NCBI GenBank assembly: GCA_030157785.1 | Contig: JAOAUC010000037.1 | Coordinates: 62,001-126,000 of the forward strand | DNA from: Zoogloea oleivorans | GTDB lineage: Bacteria > Pseudomonadota > Gammaproteobacteria > Burkholderiales > Rhodocyclaceae | Reading direction: 5' to 3' | Length of the DNA: 64,000 nucleotides | Translations under genes and position numbers: made by a program | The notes under the pieces: model-generated | Database searches by the model: none | What the model saw: only the letters and a program-made list of their open reading frames with translations | What the model was told of the DNA's origin: nothing | Shown here: piece by piece, positions 1 through 8,915 of the stretch | How positions within the stretch are numbered: the first letter of the stretch is position 1 | How the letters are laid out: every line of letters begins with the position of its first letter

Positions 1-336
1 GGCGTTGTCGGTGGCGAGGGCGGCTTCGAGGCTGTCCTTGACCGGCAGCATGGCCTGGGCGAACTTGTCGGCGGCAAACTTGCTGGCCTTGGCGATATCG
101 TCCTGGGCACGGCGGCGGACGTTTTCCGTCTCGGCCTTGGCGCGCAGCCAGGCGTCGTGATGCTCGGAAGCCTTCAGTTCAGCGTCGCGGAGCAGCTCAG
201 CCAGGCTGGGCAGCGTGTCAACGTTAGGCTCTGCAGCGGGGGATTCATTGGCGGCGCCAGCTGCGCCTGCAACGTTTTCCACAAGCTCCGGCGTGACTTT
301 GCCTTCGGGGCTCAGAGGGGTGTCTTGATCTTGCAT
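1..336 (-). CDS. grpE: Nucleotide exchange factor GrpE, 5' part only
   Basis: Encodes the first 112 residues of GrpE, the co-chaperone that releases ADP from DnaK in the cytoplasm; the rest lies beyond the left edge. The start is the ATG whose complement is at 334-336. An acidic, disordered N-terminus is followed from about residue 55 by the long dimerising helix, with the typical segments [17 protein letters not shown] and [20 protein letters not shown] strong sigma-32-type promoter lies just upstream. The hrcA gene is nearby, as is common in this class. dnaK and dnaJ would be expected beyond the left edge. Confidence 0.95.
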   Translation of the reverse strand, partial: MQDQDTPLSPEGKVTPELVENVAGAAGAANESPAAEPNVDTLPSLAELLRDAELKASEHHDAWLRAKAETENVRRRAQDDIAKASKFAADKFAQAMLPVKDSLEAALATDNA

Positions 337-366
337 GGGTAACGGCTCCTTTTTTGACTCGCTCTA

Positions 367-394
367 ACTGGGGGCACAGGATAAGATTTCAAGA
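367..394 (-). promoter_or_regulatory. Sigma-32 (heat-shock) promoter of grpE
   Basis: Read on the minus strand, CTTGAAA (388-394) is followed 13 bases later by CCCCAGTT (367-374). This is close to the RpoH consensus CTTGAAA-N13ish-CCCCATNT. The predicted transcript start is about 25 bases before the grpE ATG. No CIRCE operator (the HrcA site) was seen here, so heat induction would act through RpoH. Confidence 0.8.
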
Positions 395-497
395 GGGGAT
401 TCTCGTTGCCGCCAGAAAAGCGGAGAACGGAGTGTAAAATCATAGTGATCCGGGCTTGTCCCGGTCATCTTTACGGACTCTGCGGCGTAAAGCAGAT

Positions 498-1859
498 ATG
501 GAAAAAGCACCTGAGAAAATCGGCAAGTACAAGCTGATCCGTGAAGTCGGCCGCGGCGCGACGGCCACGGTCTATCTTGCAGAGCATCCGCAATATCCGG
601 ATCCGGTGGCCCTCAAGCTCATTCGTTTCGACGACAAGTCGAAGGATGAAGCCAAGTGGAACCGGCGCCTGATGAAGCTGCTGCGGGCCGAGATGGACGT
701 CTCCCGCCGGCTGGATCACCCCAACATCATCAAGATTTTCGATGCGACGGTGGAGAAGGACTACGCCTTCATCGTCATGGAGTACTTTCCAGGAACCACT
801 CTGGAGCATTACTGCACCTTCCAGAACCTGCTGCCGCTGCACCGCACCATCGGCATGATTTTCAAGTGCAGCATGGCCCTCGACTACGCCTACCGGCAGG
901 GCATCGTGCATCGGGACATCAAGCCGGCCAATATCCTGGTAGACGACCAGGATAACGTGAAGATCACCGATTTTGGCCTGGCACTGAACATCAGCAAGAA
1001 AAGCGCGTCGGATTCGACCTTCATCATGGGCGTTGGATCGCCGGCCTACATGAGCCCCGAGCAGATCAAGGGCTATCCGCTTAACCAGAAGACGGATCTG
1101 TTCTCGCTGGGCGTGGTCCTGTTCCACATGCTGACCGGGCGTTTGCCATTCCGCGCCAAAAACCCGGCCCAGTTGATCTACAAGATTCTCAACACCGAAC
1201 CACCCCTGGTTTCGCAGATCAATTCAGAGCTGCCCGAGCAACTGGACACGGTGATCCGCAAGTCTCTGGAGAAGGATCTCTACTCGCGCTACAAGAATGG
1301 TGCCGATTTTGCCAAGGATCTGTCTGCCGTCCGCTACAAGATCCTCGACGACGCCACGATTCCTGCCGACAACACGCGCTTCTCCATCTTGCGCAAGATG
1401 CCCTTCTTCACGGAGTTCGAGGATGTGGAAATGTGGGAGATTCTGCGCATCTCCCGCTGGCGGAAGGTGGACTCGAATACGCTGCTGATGCGCGAGGGAG
1501 ACTCTGACCAGCGTTTCGGCATCATTATCGATGGGCGTGTGGAGATCTCGGTGGAGGGGCATCGGGTGACAGAGTTGTCTTACGGTGAGGTTTTTGGTGA
1601 GCTGGCTTTCCTGGATCAGCAGGACCACAAGCATATGCACACGGCGGTGACCACGACGTCCACGATTTATCTGGAGTTGAACCCGGCTTCCCTGTCCCTG
1701 GCGACCGACGAGTGTCAGGACGCCTTTCGCTCCCGACTGGTGACTGTTGTGGCACGCCGGCTGGGGCATGCTTACCGTGAGTTGTCCAAGGATGGCCCGC
1801 CCGCCGAACGAATCACCGCGAGTGGGTTTGGCATGGAGCTCCAGTTGGTGGAAAACTAG
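498..1859 (+). CDS. Serine/threonine protein kinase fused to a cyclic-nucleotide-binding-like domain
   Basis: The protein has 453 residues from the ATG at 498; a TTG 42 bases upstream is open but has no ribosome site. Residues 9-280 form a Hanks-type kinase: glycine loop GRGATATV (18-25), lysine K40, HRD (138-140) with KPAN after it, DFG (158-160) and the SPAYMSPEQ activation segment. Residues 300-425 are a Crp/cNMP-type beta-barrel with the FGELAFL phosphate-cassette motif (366-372). No transmembrane or PASTA segment is seen, so it should be cytoplasmic. The arginine normally following the GE motif is not evident; the stretch reads DQQDHKHMHTAV. It may therefore bind a non-standard ligand or none. 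Its 3' end is 13 bases from convergent trxC. Confidence 0.9.
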   Translation: MEKAPEKIGKYKLIREVGRGATATVYLAEHPQYPDPVALKLIRFDDKSKDEAKWNRRLMKLLRAEMDVSRRLDHPNIIKIFDATVEKDYAFIVMEYFPGTTLEHYCTFQNLLPLHRTIGMIFKCSMALDYAYRQGIVHRDIKPANILVDDQDNVKITDFGLALNISKKSASDSTFIMGVGSPAYMSPEQIKGYPLNQKTDLFSLGVVLFHMLTGRLPFRAKNPAQLIYKILNTEPPLVSQINSELPEQLDTVIRKSLEKDLYSRYKNGADFAKDLSAVRYKILDDATIPADNTRFSILRKMPFFTEFEDVEMWEILRISRWRKVDSNTLLMREGDSDQRFGIIIDGRVEISVEGHRVTELSYGEVFGELAFLDQQDHKHMHTAVTTTSTIYLELNPASLSLATDECQDAFRSRLVTVVARRLGHAYRELSKDGPPAERITASGFGMELQLVEN

Positions 1860-1872
1860 GCTGACTCTTGCT

Positions 1873-2322
1873 TCAGGATGCGGGTCGGCCAAGTTGGGCG
1901 AGCGCCCAGCGCCGGATCTCTTCGGCACCCATGGCACCCGACTGTCGTGCGATTTCGCTACCCCTGTGAATCAGTATCAGCGTCGGGATGCTTCTGATTG
2001 CATAGCGTGCCCCGAGCCCCTGCTCTTCCTCTGTATTGACTTTCCCAAGCCGTACCCATGGCTCCAGCACGCCTGCGGCAGCCGTGAAGGCGGGTGCCAT
2101 GCTGCGGCATGGGCCACACCAAGGGGCCCAGAAATCCACCAACAGTGGAATGTCGCCCTGTGCAGCGTGAACGGTAAAGTTTGTTTCGGTCAGGTGTAGC
2201 GGGGACTTGCTGAAAAGCGCCTGCTTGCAGCGCCCGCAGCGTCCATCATCGTCCAGTTTGGCCTCTGGTACCCGGTTGAGGGCATTGCAGTGGGGGCAGG
2301 GGACAAGCAGCGATTCGCTCAT
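1873..2322 (-). CDS. trxC: Thioredoxin 2 (zinc-ribbon thioredoxin TrxC)
   Basis: A 149-residue cytoplasmic disulfide reductase. The N-terminal zinc ribbon has C9-x2-C12 and C29-x2-C32; the thioredoxin fold carries the WCGPC redox site at 68-72 and the cis-proline at 113 (SIPT). The extra zinc domain separates TrxC from TrxA. The ATG (complement at 2320-2322) follows AAGGA at good spacing, so an upstream in-frame extension was not used. The gene converges with the kinase gene. In enterobacteria trxC is OxyR-controlled; no OxyR site could be asserted here. Confidence 0.95.
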   Translation of the reverse strand: MSESLLVPCPHCNALNRVPEAKLDDDGRCGRCKQALFSKSPLHLTETNFTVHAAQGDIPLLVDFWAPWCGPCRSMAPAFTAAAGVLEPWVRLGKVNTEEEQGLGARYAIRSIPTLILIHRGSEIARQSGAMGAEEIRRWALAQLGRPAS

Positions 2323-2510
2323 GGTGATCCTTGGTAGGGCTGGGTGGTCTCCAGGGCTATGTGGGGCGGCGCGGCACGCTTTCAAGGAGAGTCGTCATTC
2401 ATTTCGTCTCCCGGTCTGAAATGAATGATCTTGCACGTTGCGTAAATCTAAAGTTCCATCGAATTTGGCCGAAATCCCCCCTGCAGCCGCGATGTTTTCG
2501 CGGAATGGAT

Positions 2511-2516
2511 AGGAGG
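2511..2516 (+). promoter_or_regulatory. Strong Shine-Dalgarno deciding a GTG start
   Basis: AGGAGG sits 6 bases before the GTG at 2523. The ATG at 2505 lies upstream of this site and has no comparable ribosome site, so GTG is preferred for the AP2-like gene. Confidence 0.8.
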
Positions 2517-2522
2517 TGGCCT

Positions 2523-3041
2523 GTGAGCCGAGGCAGCACTTATGGAATCAGTCGGGTCGACAACGAGACCAGCCGGACCCACGGTTGGCTCGTGACCATT
2601 CAGCGTCGCGGCGTGATCTACCGCAAGCATTTCAGTGATGGCGTGTTTGGCGGAAAGCCGCGGTCATTCGCAGCAGCAAAGGCCTATCGGGACGAAATCA
2701 TTGCCGCGCATCCTCCGCTGTCGATGCAGGAATACTCCAACATCGTCAAGAAGAACAACCGTTCCGGTGTAGTGGGTGTGTGTCGCTACTGCGCCTCGGA
2801 AACCCGTGATCTGCCGGAAGAAAAGCAGCGCTGGTTCTGGGTGGCGTCGTGGCCGCTTCCCGATGGCCGGCGCAAGCGCGTGAAATTTTCGGTCAAGAAG
2901 TACGGTGAGGACGGAGCATTCCGCATGGCCATGGACGCACGCTCGACGGCGCTCGGCAAGCTGGTCGGCGCTTTCGACCCGGGGGCCGTCCGACGCAAGA
3001 CGACGCGTCGTCGCCCTGTGTCGGCAGTCGCCAGCGTCTGA
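2523..3041 (+). CDS. Protein with two AP2-like DNA-binding domains
   Basis: A 172-residue basic protein of unknown role. Residues 7-63 (YGISRVDNETSRTHGWLVTI ... FAAAKAYRDEIIAAHP) have the AP2/ERF pattern: three beta strands with a GW(L/V)V core followed by an amphipathic helix rich in Ala/Lys/Arg. Residues 79-143 (SGVVGVCRY ... RWFWVASWPLPDGRRKRVKF ... AFRMAMDAR) look like a second copy. The tail RRKTTRRRP is strongly basic. Bacterial AP2 domains often occur in homing endonucleases and integrases; no nuclease domain is visible here, so a stand-alone DNA-binding protein is the best reading. The start is the GTG after AGGAGG. It converges with the holin-like gene. Confidence 0.75.
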   Translation: MSRGSTYGISRVDNETSRTHGWLVTIQRRGVIYRKHFSDGVFGGKPRSFAAAKAYRDEIIAAHPPLSMQEYSNIVKKNNRSGVVGVCRYCASETRDLPEEKQRWFWVASWPLPDGRRKRVKFSVKKYGEDGAFRMAMDARSTALGKLVGAFDPGAVRRKTTRRRPVSAVASV

Positions 3042-3062
3042 GTTTGATCTGCCTTGCTAGGG

Positions 3063-3407
3063 TCAGTCCTTGTCGCTCAGGGCAAGGCTGACCATCCACG
3101 TCAGCACGCTGTAAAGCAGGGCTCCCCAGAATGCAGTCCAGAAGTCCGGCACGACGAAGCCCCGTACCAAGCCGGATACCGACCAGAACATCAGGGCGTT
3201 GATCACCAGCGTGAACAAGCCAAGGGTCAGGATGGTGATCGGCAGGGTGATGAGGATCAGCAGCGGCCGGATGATTGCATTGACGAATCCTAGCAGCACC
3301 GCACTGATCAGGGCGGCCGTGTAACTTTCCACCCGGATGCTCGACAGTAGCTCCGGGATCAGCATCAGTGCGACCGCATTGAGTGCCCAGCGCAGAATCA
3401 GTTTCAT
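3063..3407 (-). CDS. Phage holin family IV-type small membrane protein
   Basis: 114 residues with four hydrophobic segments, about 1-22, 29-50, 54-76 and 86-110. The pattern (LLGFVNAIIRPLLILITLPITILTLGLF in two pieces) is that of the four-TMS holin superfamily IV, widespread in bacterial chromosomes without a phage. No lysis gene is nearby, so lysis should not be inferred. The start ATG follows AAGGA. It lies 25 bases downstream of hemH on the same strand and is probably co-transcribed with hrcA-hemH. Confidence 0.8.
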   Translation of the reverse strand: MKLILRWALNAVALMLIPELLSSIRVESYTAALISAVLLGFVNAIIRPLLILITLPITILTLGLFTLVINALMFWSVSGLVRGFVVPDFWTAFWGALLYSVLTWMVSLALSDKD

Positions 3408-3432
3408 ATCGCTTGTCCTTTTCTGATGGCGA

Positions 3433-4530
3433 TCAGGCGCTTGCGCCAATCTCGCGGGCCCTTGCGGCTTGTTTGGCCAGGGTTGCCGCGTCGGGTCTGC
3501 TTTCGGTCAGCCAGTGGCCCATGTGGCGAATCGACAGGCCTTGCAGCGCTTCGATCCAGTCTTGCCGCTCATTCAGGCAGGGGATGTAGCCGAAGCGCTT
3601 GCCGCCGGCATGCAGGAAGGCTTCCCGGCACTCCATGTTGATTTCTTCCAGGGTTTCGAGGCAGTCGGAAACGAAGCCCGGACACATCACGTCCACCGAT
3701 CCAATCCCTTTTCGCCCCAGTTCTTCCAGTGTGGGCTGGGTGTAAGGCTTGAGCCATTCGGCTTTGCCGAAGCGGGACTGGAAACTGACGATCAGCCGGT
3801 CGGCGGGCAGCTTGAGCTCCTCGCCGAGCAGGCGAGCGGTCTTGTAGCATTCGCAGTGGTAGGGGTCGCCGAGGTCGAGTGAGCGCCGGGGGATGCCGTG
3901 AAAGCTGAGCACCAGCCGGTCGGCCTGGCCCTCGCGCTGCCAGTGCTCACGCACCGAAGCGGCCAGGGCCTTGATATAGCCGGGGTCATCGCCAAAACTA
4001 CGGATGTAGCGTATTTCTGGCAGGTTGCGCCAGTGGCGCAGGCTGTTGGCCACTTCGTCAATGACTGTGGCGGTGGTGCTGGCCGCGAACTGCGGGTACA
4101 TGGGGACGACCAGGATGCGCGTGCACCCTGCCGCGCGCATTTCATCAAGACGGCTGCGAATCGAGGGCTGGCCGTAGCGCATGGCCCAGCTCACCATCAG
4201 TTCCCGTTCGCCAGTGGCCACAAAAAAGCCGGCCAACAGCTTGGCCTGCTTTTCGGTGTGGGCCTTGAGGGGCGATCCTTCGTCGGTCCATACACTGGCG
4301 TATTTGGCGGCTGATTTGGCCGGGCGGGTGCGCAGGATGATGCCATTGAGGATCAGCCACCAGATGGGGCGGGGGATTTCCACCACTCGCGGATCGGACA
4401 GGAATTCCTTCAGATAGGGGCGCAGCGCTGCGGCCGTAGGTGCTGCCGGTGTGCCGAGGTTTACCACCAGAATACCGGTGCGGGGCTTGGCGCCATGGGT
4501 ATACGCTGGCTCTTGCCAGAATCGGGGCAT
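3433..4530 (-). CDS. hemH: Ferrochelatase
   Basis: 365 residues; inserts ferrous iron into protoporphyrin IX, the last step of heme synthesis. Family motifs are present: GILVVNLGTP near the N-terminus, the catalytic-histidine motif LSFHGIP, CECYKTA, FQSRFGKAEWLKPYT and CPGFVSDCLETLEEI. The length is usual for proteobacteria. It starts 10 bases after hrcA ends on the same strand, so the two genes are very likely one transcript. Confidence 0.97.
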   Translation of the reverse strand: MPRFWQEPAYTHGAKPRTGILVVNLGTPAAPTAAALRPYLKEFLSDPRVVEIPRPIWWLILNGIILRTRPAKSAAKYASVWTDEGSPLKAHTEKQAKLLAGFFVATGERELMVSWAMRYGQPSIRSRLDEMRAAGCTRILVVPMYPQFAASTTATVIDEVANSLRHWRNLPEIRYIRSFGDDPGYIKALAASVREHWQREGQADRLVLSFHGIPRRSLDLGDPYHCECYKTARLLGEELKLPADRLIVSFQSRFGKAEWLKPYTQPTLEELGRKGIGSVDVMCPGFVSDCLETLEEINMECREAFLHAGGKRFGYIPCLNERQDWIEALQGLSIRHMGHWLTESRPDAATLAKQAARAREIGASA

Positions 4531-4540
4531 GGGGGACTTT

Positions 4541-5569
4541 CTAGTTCTGGCCCGAAAGGGCGCTGGTAAGGAGGCGGGCGGTGACGTCCACGATGGGGAT
4601 TACCCGCTCGTAAGCCATCCGGGTGGGGCCGATGACACCGACGGAGCCGACAAGCTGGCCGTCCACTTCGTAGGGTGCTGTGATCACGCTGCAGTCATCC
4701 AGGGGGCTGAGGCCGCTTTCCCCGCCTATGAAAATCTGTACGCCCTGGGCGCGATTGGAAATGTCGAGCAGTTGAATCAGGCCGGTCTTCTGCTCGAAGA
4801 GCTTGAAGAGATCGCGCAGGCGGGCCATGTTCGATGACAGGTCTTCCGCATCGAGGAGGTTGGTCTTGCCGGAGATGACGTAGGTGCTCTGGGTTTCTTC
4901 CAGCGCCTCGCTGCCCGCTTCGACAGCGGCACTCATCAGCTCGGTCATGTCGGTACGGAGTTGCTTGAGTTCGTTCTGGATGCGCGAGCGGATTTCCGTG
5001 AAGGCCAGCCCCGCAAAGTGCTGGTTAAGATAGTTGGTGGCTGTGACGAGTTCGGAATGGCTGTAGTCGCGCTTGGTAAACAGGATGCGGTTTTGCACGT
5101 CGCCGGCGGTGGTGACGAGGATCAGCAGCACCCGCGTCTCGGACAGGCTTACAAATTCAATCTGGCGGATCTTGATGGCGTCCTGCTTGGGCGAGATCAC
5201 GACACCGGCAAAGTGGGTGAGGCCGGACAGCAGCTGGGACGCGGCACTGATGACCCGCTGGGGTTCGCCGGGCTGGATCTGGCCGGTGATTTCACGCAGT
5301 TGCCCGACACCGATGGGCTGGACGGTGAGCAGGCTGTCTACAAAAAATCGGTAGCCCCGAGCCGTGGGAACCCGTCCGGCAGACGTATGAGGGCTGGTGA
5401 TGAAGCCGAGCTCTTCCAGGTCCGACATGACGTTGCGCACGGTTGCCGGCGACAGCTTGAGGCCCGAGTGACGGGAGAGCGCGCGTGACCCCACCGGCTG
5501 GCCGTCGGCGATGTAGTGCTCCACCAGGGTCTTGAGGAGGATTTGCGAGCGTTGATCGAGGCTGGTCAT
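4541..5569 (-). CDS. hrcA: Heat-inducible transcription repressor HrcA
   Basis: 342 residues. HrcA represses chaperone genes by binding CIRCE operators and is kept folded by GroE. The N-terminal winged-helix part contains [22 protein letters not shown] (in two pieces) and [19 protein letters not shown], followed by [17 protein letters not shown]; the C-terminal part is the usual GAF-like inhibitory region. The ATG at 5567-5569 (complement) matches the family start; an upstream extension to 5677 has no family match. No CIRCE element was found anywhere in the window, so its targets (probably groESL) lie elsewhere. Confidence 0.96.
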   Translation of the reverse strand: MTSLDQRSQILLKTLVEHYIADGQPVGSRALSRHSGLKLSPATVRNVMSDLEELGFITSPHTSAGRVPTARGYRFFVDSLLTVQPIGVGQLREITGQIQPGEPQRVISAASQLLSGLTHFAGVVISPKQDAIKIRQIEFVSLSETRVLLILVTTAGDVQNRILFTKRDYSHSELVTATNYLNQHFAGLAFTEIRSRIQNELKQLRTDMTELMSAAVEAGSEALEETQSTYVISGKTNLLDAEDLSSNMARLRDLFKLFEQKTGLIQLLDISNRAQGVQIFIGGESGLSPLDDCSVITAPYEVDGQLVGSVGVIGPTRMAYERVIPIVDVTARLLTSALSGQN

Positions 5570-5700
5570 GGTCGGGATTTCTGTTGCACGCAAGGATTCT
5601 AAGGAAGCAAGGCACTCATGAGAAGCGGAAAGCAGCGCAAGCCCGCGCGAATTGCCGGGTGGCGCTGCGGCGCGCAAGAAGAATGTGGTTTAATCGATCC

Positions 5701-6585
5701 ATGACCTGCGAGTTCAAGACAATCGCGCTGATCGGCAAGTATCAGAGCCCCGAAGTGGCTGAAGCAGTGCTTCAGCTAGCCAACTATTTGCGAGGCCAGA
5801 GCCTCAACGTGCTGATCGAGCAGGGTACAGCAAGTTCCACCGGCCTGACGTCGGGCTTCACGGTGGCCAGCTACGAGGATATCGGTGCCAAGGCTGACCT
5901 GGCTATTGTGCTCGGTGGCGATGGCACGCTGCTCAACAGCGCCTGTCGGCTGGCCGAGTACGAGGTGCCGCTGGTCGGCGTCAATCAGGGGCGCCTGGGT
6001 TTTTTGACAGACATTTCCCGCGATGTCGCTCTCGAGAAGATCGGTGAAATCCTCGACGGGCGTTATACGGCAGAGAGCCGCGTCCTGCTTGACGCCGAAG
6101 TTCAGCGTAATGGCCGGCGGGTGTTTCATACCGTTGCCCTCAACGATGTCGTGGTAAACAAGGGTGACCTGGGGCGCATGATCGAGTTCGATCTGCGCAT
6201 CGATGGGGAATTCGTTTATACCCAGCGTTCCGACGGCATGATCATCTCGACGCCAACCGGCTCGACCGCCTACGCCCTGTCGGCCAATGGTCCGATCCTG
6301 CACCCCGACGTGGATGGCATCGCGCTGGTGCCGATGTGTCCGCACACGCTTACCGCGCGTCCGATTACCCTGCCGGATCGCTGCAAGATCGAGATCGTGC
6401 TCTTGCCGCCGCATGATTCCCGTGTCCATTTCGACGGTCAGACACGCTACGACACGCGTGCTGGCGATACCGTGCAGATCACTCGCTCCCCTCATCGGGT
6501 TCGGCTGCTCCACCCTGTGGGTTACAGCTATTTCGCCATGCTGCGCGAGAAGCTCCACTGGAGCTCCACGCCCCGTCACTCCTGA
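5701..6585 (+). CDS. nadK: NAD kinase
   Basis: 294 residues; phosphorylates NAD to NADP using ATP or polyphosphate in the cytoplasm. Key motifs are GGDGT (72-76), which holds the catalytic aspartate, and TPTGSTAY (184-191). The start is the ATG at 5701; an in-frame ATG at 5683 is a weaker alternative. The gene diverges from hrcA and is followed 27 bases later by recN, the same nadK-recN pairing seen in many proteobacteria. Confidence 0.96.
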   Translation: MTCEFKTIALIGKYQSPEVAEAVLQLANYLRGQSLNVLIEQGTASSTGLTSGFTVASYEDIGAKADLAIVLGGDGTLLNSACRLAEYEVPLVGVNQGRLGFLTDISRDVALEKIGEILDGRYTAESRVLLDAEVQRNGRRVFHTVALNDVVVNKGDLGRMIEFDLRIDGEFVYTQRSDGMIISTPTGSTAYALSANGPILHPDVDGIALVPMCPHTLTARPITLPDRCKIEIVLLPPHDSRVHFDGQTRYDTRAGDTVQITRSPHRVRLLHPVGYSYFAMLREKLHWSSTPRHS

Positions 6586-6612
6586 TTCGTTCGATTCAAC
6601 TTCCCGCTCCCC

Positions 6613-8274
6613 ATGCTGCGTCATCTTTCCATCCGCGATTTCGTTATCGTCGATCAGCTTGAGCTCGATTTTCGCGCCGGCTTCGGCACGCTTACCGGTG
6701 AAACCGGTGCCGGCAAGTCGATCCTGCTCGATGCCCTGAGTCTGGCTCTGGGCGGCAAGGCCGAGGCGGGCGTGGTGCGCACCGGGCAGGCGAGGGCCGA
6801 GATCGTTGCCGAATTCGATCTGCCGCCCGATGGCGTGCTGCGGGCCTGGCTCGACGAGCAGGATCTGAACCACGGGGAAGGCTCGGTGCTGCTGCGCCGC
6901 GTGATCGAAAGTGGCGGGCGTTCCAAGGCCTGGCTCAACGGCACGCCGGTGGTGCTGGTCCAGATGCGTGCCGCGGGCGATCTTCTGGCCGATATTCACG
7001 GTCAGCATGCCCATCATGCGCTGTTGCGGACCGATGCCCAGCTCGGGCTGGTGGATGCGCACGGTGGGCTTGCAGTGCAGGCGGGGGAAGTCTCGGCTTT
7101 GTATCGCGCTTGGTCTGCGCTGCGGCGTGCCCGCGAAGCGGCCGAGGAGGGCGCTTCGTCCACCGAGCGCGAGCGGGAGTTGCTCGGCTGGCAGGTTGGC
7201 GAGCTGCGCGAGCTTGCCTTCGATGCAGACGAGTGGCTCAGCCTGAACCAGGAACAAACCCGGCTTGCCCACGCGGCTAGTTTGCTCGAGGGTGCCGCCG
7301 AGGTGCTCGACGGCTTGTCGGACGGCGAATACGCCGTAGTGTCGCATCTCGAGCGACTGTTGGCGCGGGTTGCCGACATGGCCCAGCATGATGGGCAGCT
7401 CGCAGATGTTCAGGAGTTGCTTGGTGGCGCGAGCATCCAGCTCGACGAGGCGCTGCACGCCATGCGCCGCTATCGTGACCGGCTCGATCTCGACCCGGCG
7501 CGGCTGGCAGAAATCGATCAACGGATGCAGGTCATCACGGCGATGGCCCGCAAGTACCGGGTTTCGCCGCAAGGCTTGCCTGACGTGCTTGCCGACAGCG
7601 CCTTGCGCCTGGAGCGCCTGACCCGTCAGTCCGACCCTGAGGCATTGGCGCGCGAAGAGGCTGCGGCCCGGGAAGTCTTCATGAAGGCGGCCAGACTGCT
7701 TTCGGCAGAGCGCCAGAAGGTCGCCAGCGAACTATCTGCGGCGGTGACCGAGGCAATGCAGTCCCTCGCCATGGGTGGCAGTCGTTTCGATATTTCGTTG
7801 CGCCCGGCCGAGGAAGGCTGCGCGAGCGGACTGGAAACCGTCGAGTTTCTTGTTACCGCCAATGCGAACCAGCCCTTGCGTCCGCTGGCCAAGGTGGCGT
7901 CCGGTGGCGAACTGTCGCGCATCGGTCTGGCCATCCAGGTGATCACCAGCCGCAACGCGGCCACGCCAACGCTGATTTTTGACGAGGTGGATGTGGGGAT
8001 CGGTGGCCGCGTGGCAGAAATCGTCGGGCGCCTGCTCAAGCAACTGGGGGGTGATCGTCAGGTGCTGTGCGTCACGCACCTGCCCCAGGTTGCCGCCCAG
8101 GCCGACTGGCAGTGGACGATTTCAAAGGAAACGCAGGACGGTGAGACCTTGTCGCGCGTGAAACAGATGGATGACGCCGAGCGCGTCGAGGAAATTGCGC
8201 GGATGCTGGGTGGCGTGCACATCACCGACACCACCCGCAGCCACGCTGCCGAAATGCTGGGCCTGCAGGCCTAG
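6613..8274 (+). CDS. recN: DNA repair protein RecN
   Basis: 553 residues; an SMC-like ATPase acting at double-strand breaks. Walker A GETGAGKS is at residues 29-36, the ABC signature SGGELSR near 429-435 and Walker B LIFDEVD near 453-460. The centre is a long charged coiled coil, as expected. The start ATG has no obvious Shine-Dalgarno and may depend on translation from nadK just upstream. No LexA box could be identified with confidence. The stop codon lies in the loop of a 10-bp hairpin. Confidence 0.96.
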   Translation: MLRHLSIRDFVIVDQLELDFRAGFGTLTGETGAGKSILLDALSLALGGKAEAGVVRTGQARAEIVAEFDLPPDGVLRAWLDEQDLNHGEGSVLLRRVIESGGRSKAWLNGTPVVLVQMRAAGDLLADIHGQHAHHALLRTDAQLGLVDAHGGLAVQAGEVSALYRAWSALRRAREAAEEGASSTERERELLGWQVGELRELAFDADEWLSLNQEQTRLAHAASLLEGAAEVLDGLSDGEYAVVSHLERLLARVADMAQHDGQLADVQELLGGASIQLDEALHAMRRYRDRLDLDPARLAEIDQRMQVITAMARKYRVSPQGLPDVLADSALRLERLTRQSDPEALAREEAAAREVFMKAARLLSAERQKVASELSAAVTEAMQSLAMGGSRFDISLRPAEEGCASGLETVEFLVTANANQPLRPLAKVASGGELSRIGLAIQVITSRNAATPTLIFDEVDVGIGGRVAEIVGRLLKQLGGDRQVLCVTHLPQVAAQADWQWTISKETQDGETLSRVKQMDDAERVEEIARMLGGVHITDTTRSHAAEMLGLQA

Positions 8275-8286
8275 ACGGCCTGCAGG
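8262..8286 (+). terminator. Hairpin over the recN stop codon
   Basis: CCTGCAGGCC (8262-8271) and GGCCTGCAGG (8277-8286) form a perfect 10-bp stem whose 5-base loop contains the TAG stop. There is no T run, so it is either a weak bidirectional terminator between two convergent genes or an mRNA 3' stabiliser. Confidence 0.45.
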
Positions 8287-8289
8287 CGT

Positions 8290-8868
8290 TCAGGCGCTGA
8301 AACTGCCCGCGCTGGCGATGGTGACGACGCCGGTCAGCACGAACACGCCGGCGGCGATCCAGCGGATCTGGGTGAGGGGCAGCTTGCGCGCGAGCCCTTC
8401 GCCAAGCAGTACCGCGGGAACGTTGGCAATCATCATTCCCAAGGTCGTGCCCAGCACCACCCATGCAAGGGCATCGAAGCGCGCTGCCAGCGCAACTGTG
8501 GCCAGCTGCGTCTTGTCCCCCATCTCGGCAATGAAGAAGGCAATGGTGGTTGTCACGAAGACGCCGGCCGGATGGACTTCCGACGGAGCTTCGTCGTCTT
8601 CGAGGGTGTCGGGCTTGAGCGTCCAGATTCCGAAAACGATGAAGACAATCCCGACGATCCACGGCAACCAGTGAGCCGGCACAAGATCGGCCACCCATAC
8701 GCCGACCGAGCCGGCCAGCGCATGGTTGAGTATGGTGGCGACGAAGATGCCGGCAATGATCGGCCAGGGCTTGCGCAGGCGGGCGGCCAGGACGAAAGAC
8801 AATAGCTGGGTCTTGTCGCCGATTTCAGCCAGGGCAACGAGGGCTGTCGAGGTAAGGAAGGCTTCCAC
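8290..8868 (-). CDS. TMEM165/GDT1 (UPF0016) family membrane transporter
   Basis: 192 residues with six predicted transmembrane helices in two homologous halves. Each half carries the family signature: EIGDKTQ (15-21) and EMGDKTQ (115-121). Between them is an acidic loop (DTLEDDEAPSE). Characterised members export Mn2+ or exchange Ca2+/Mn2+ for protons at the inner membrane, so manganese export is the likely role here. It lies 47 bases downstream of fur on the same strand, which would fit a metal-related pairing. The substrate is inferred from the family only. Confidence 0.88.
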   Translation of the reverse strand: MEAFLTSTALVALAEIGDKTQLLSFVLAARLRKPWPIIAGIFVATILNHALAGSVGVWVADLVPAHWLPWIVGIVFIVFGIWTLKPDTLEDDEAPSEVHPAGVFVTTTIAFFIAEMGDKTQLATVALAARFDALAWVVLGTTLGMMIANVPAVLLGEGLARKLPLTQIRWIAAGVFVLTGVVTIASAGSFSA

Positions 8869-8915
8869 GGAGAGGGGCGGCGATGCCGCCGGAGAAGGGG
8901 TTGGCTGGAGGGGGG

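Noticed and set aside
456-497. TTG start 14 codons upstream for the kinase
   Set aside because: No ribosome site, and the extra residues are a basic stretch without family support.
3063-3407. Remnant prophage suggested by the holin-like gene
   Set aside because: Holin superfamily IV proteins are common chromosomal proteins; no other phage gene is nearby.
5605-5640. Possible CIRCE operator before hrcA (GGCACTC half-site at about 5611)
   Set aside because: The required inverted GAGTGC half is missing at 9-base spacing.
5776-7572. 598-residue open frame on the minus strand
   Set aside because: It lies opposite nadK and recN, both certain; the composition is that of a GC-rich antisense shadow and no domain is recognisable.
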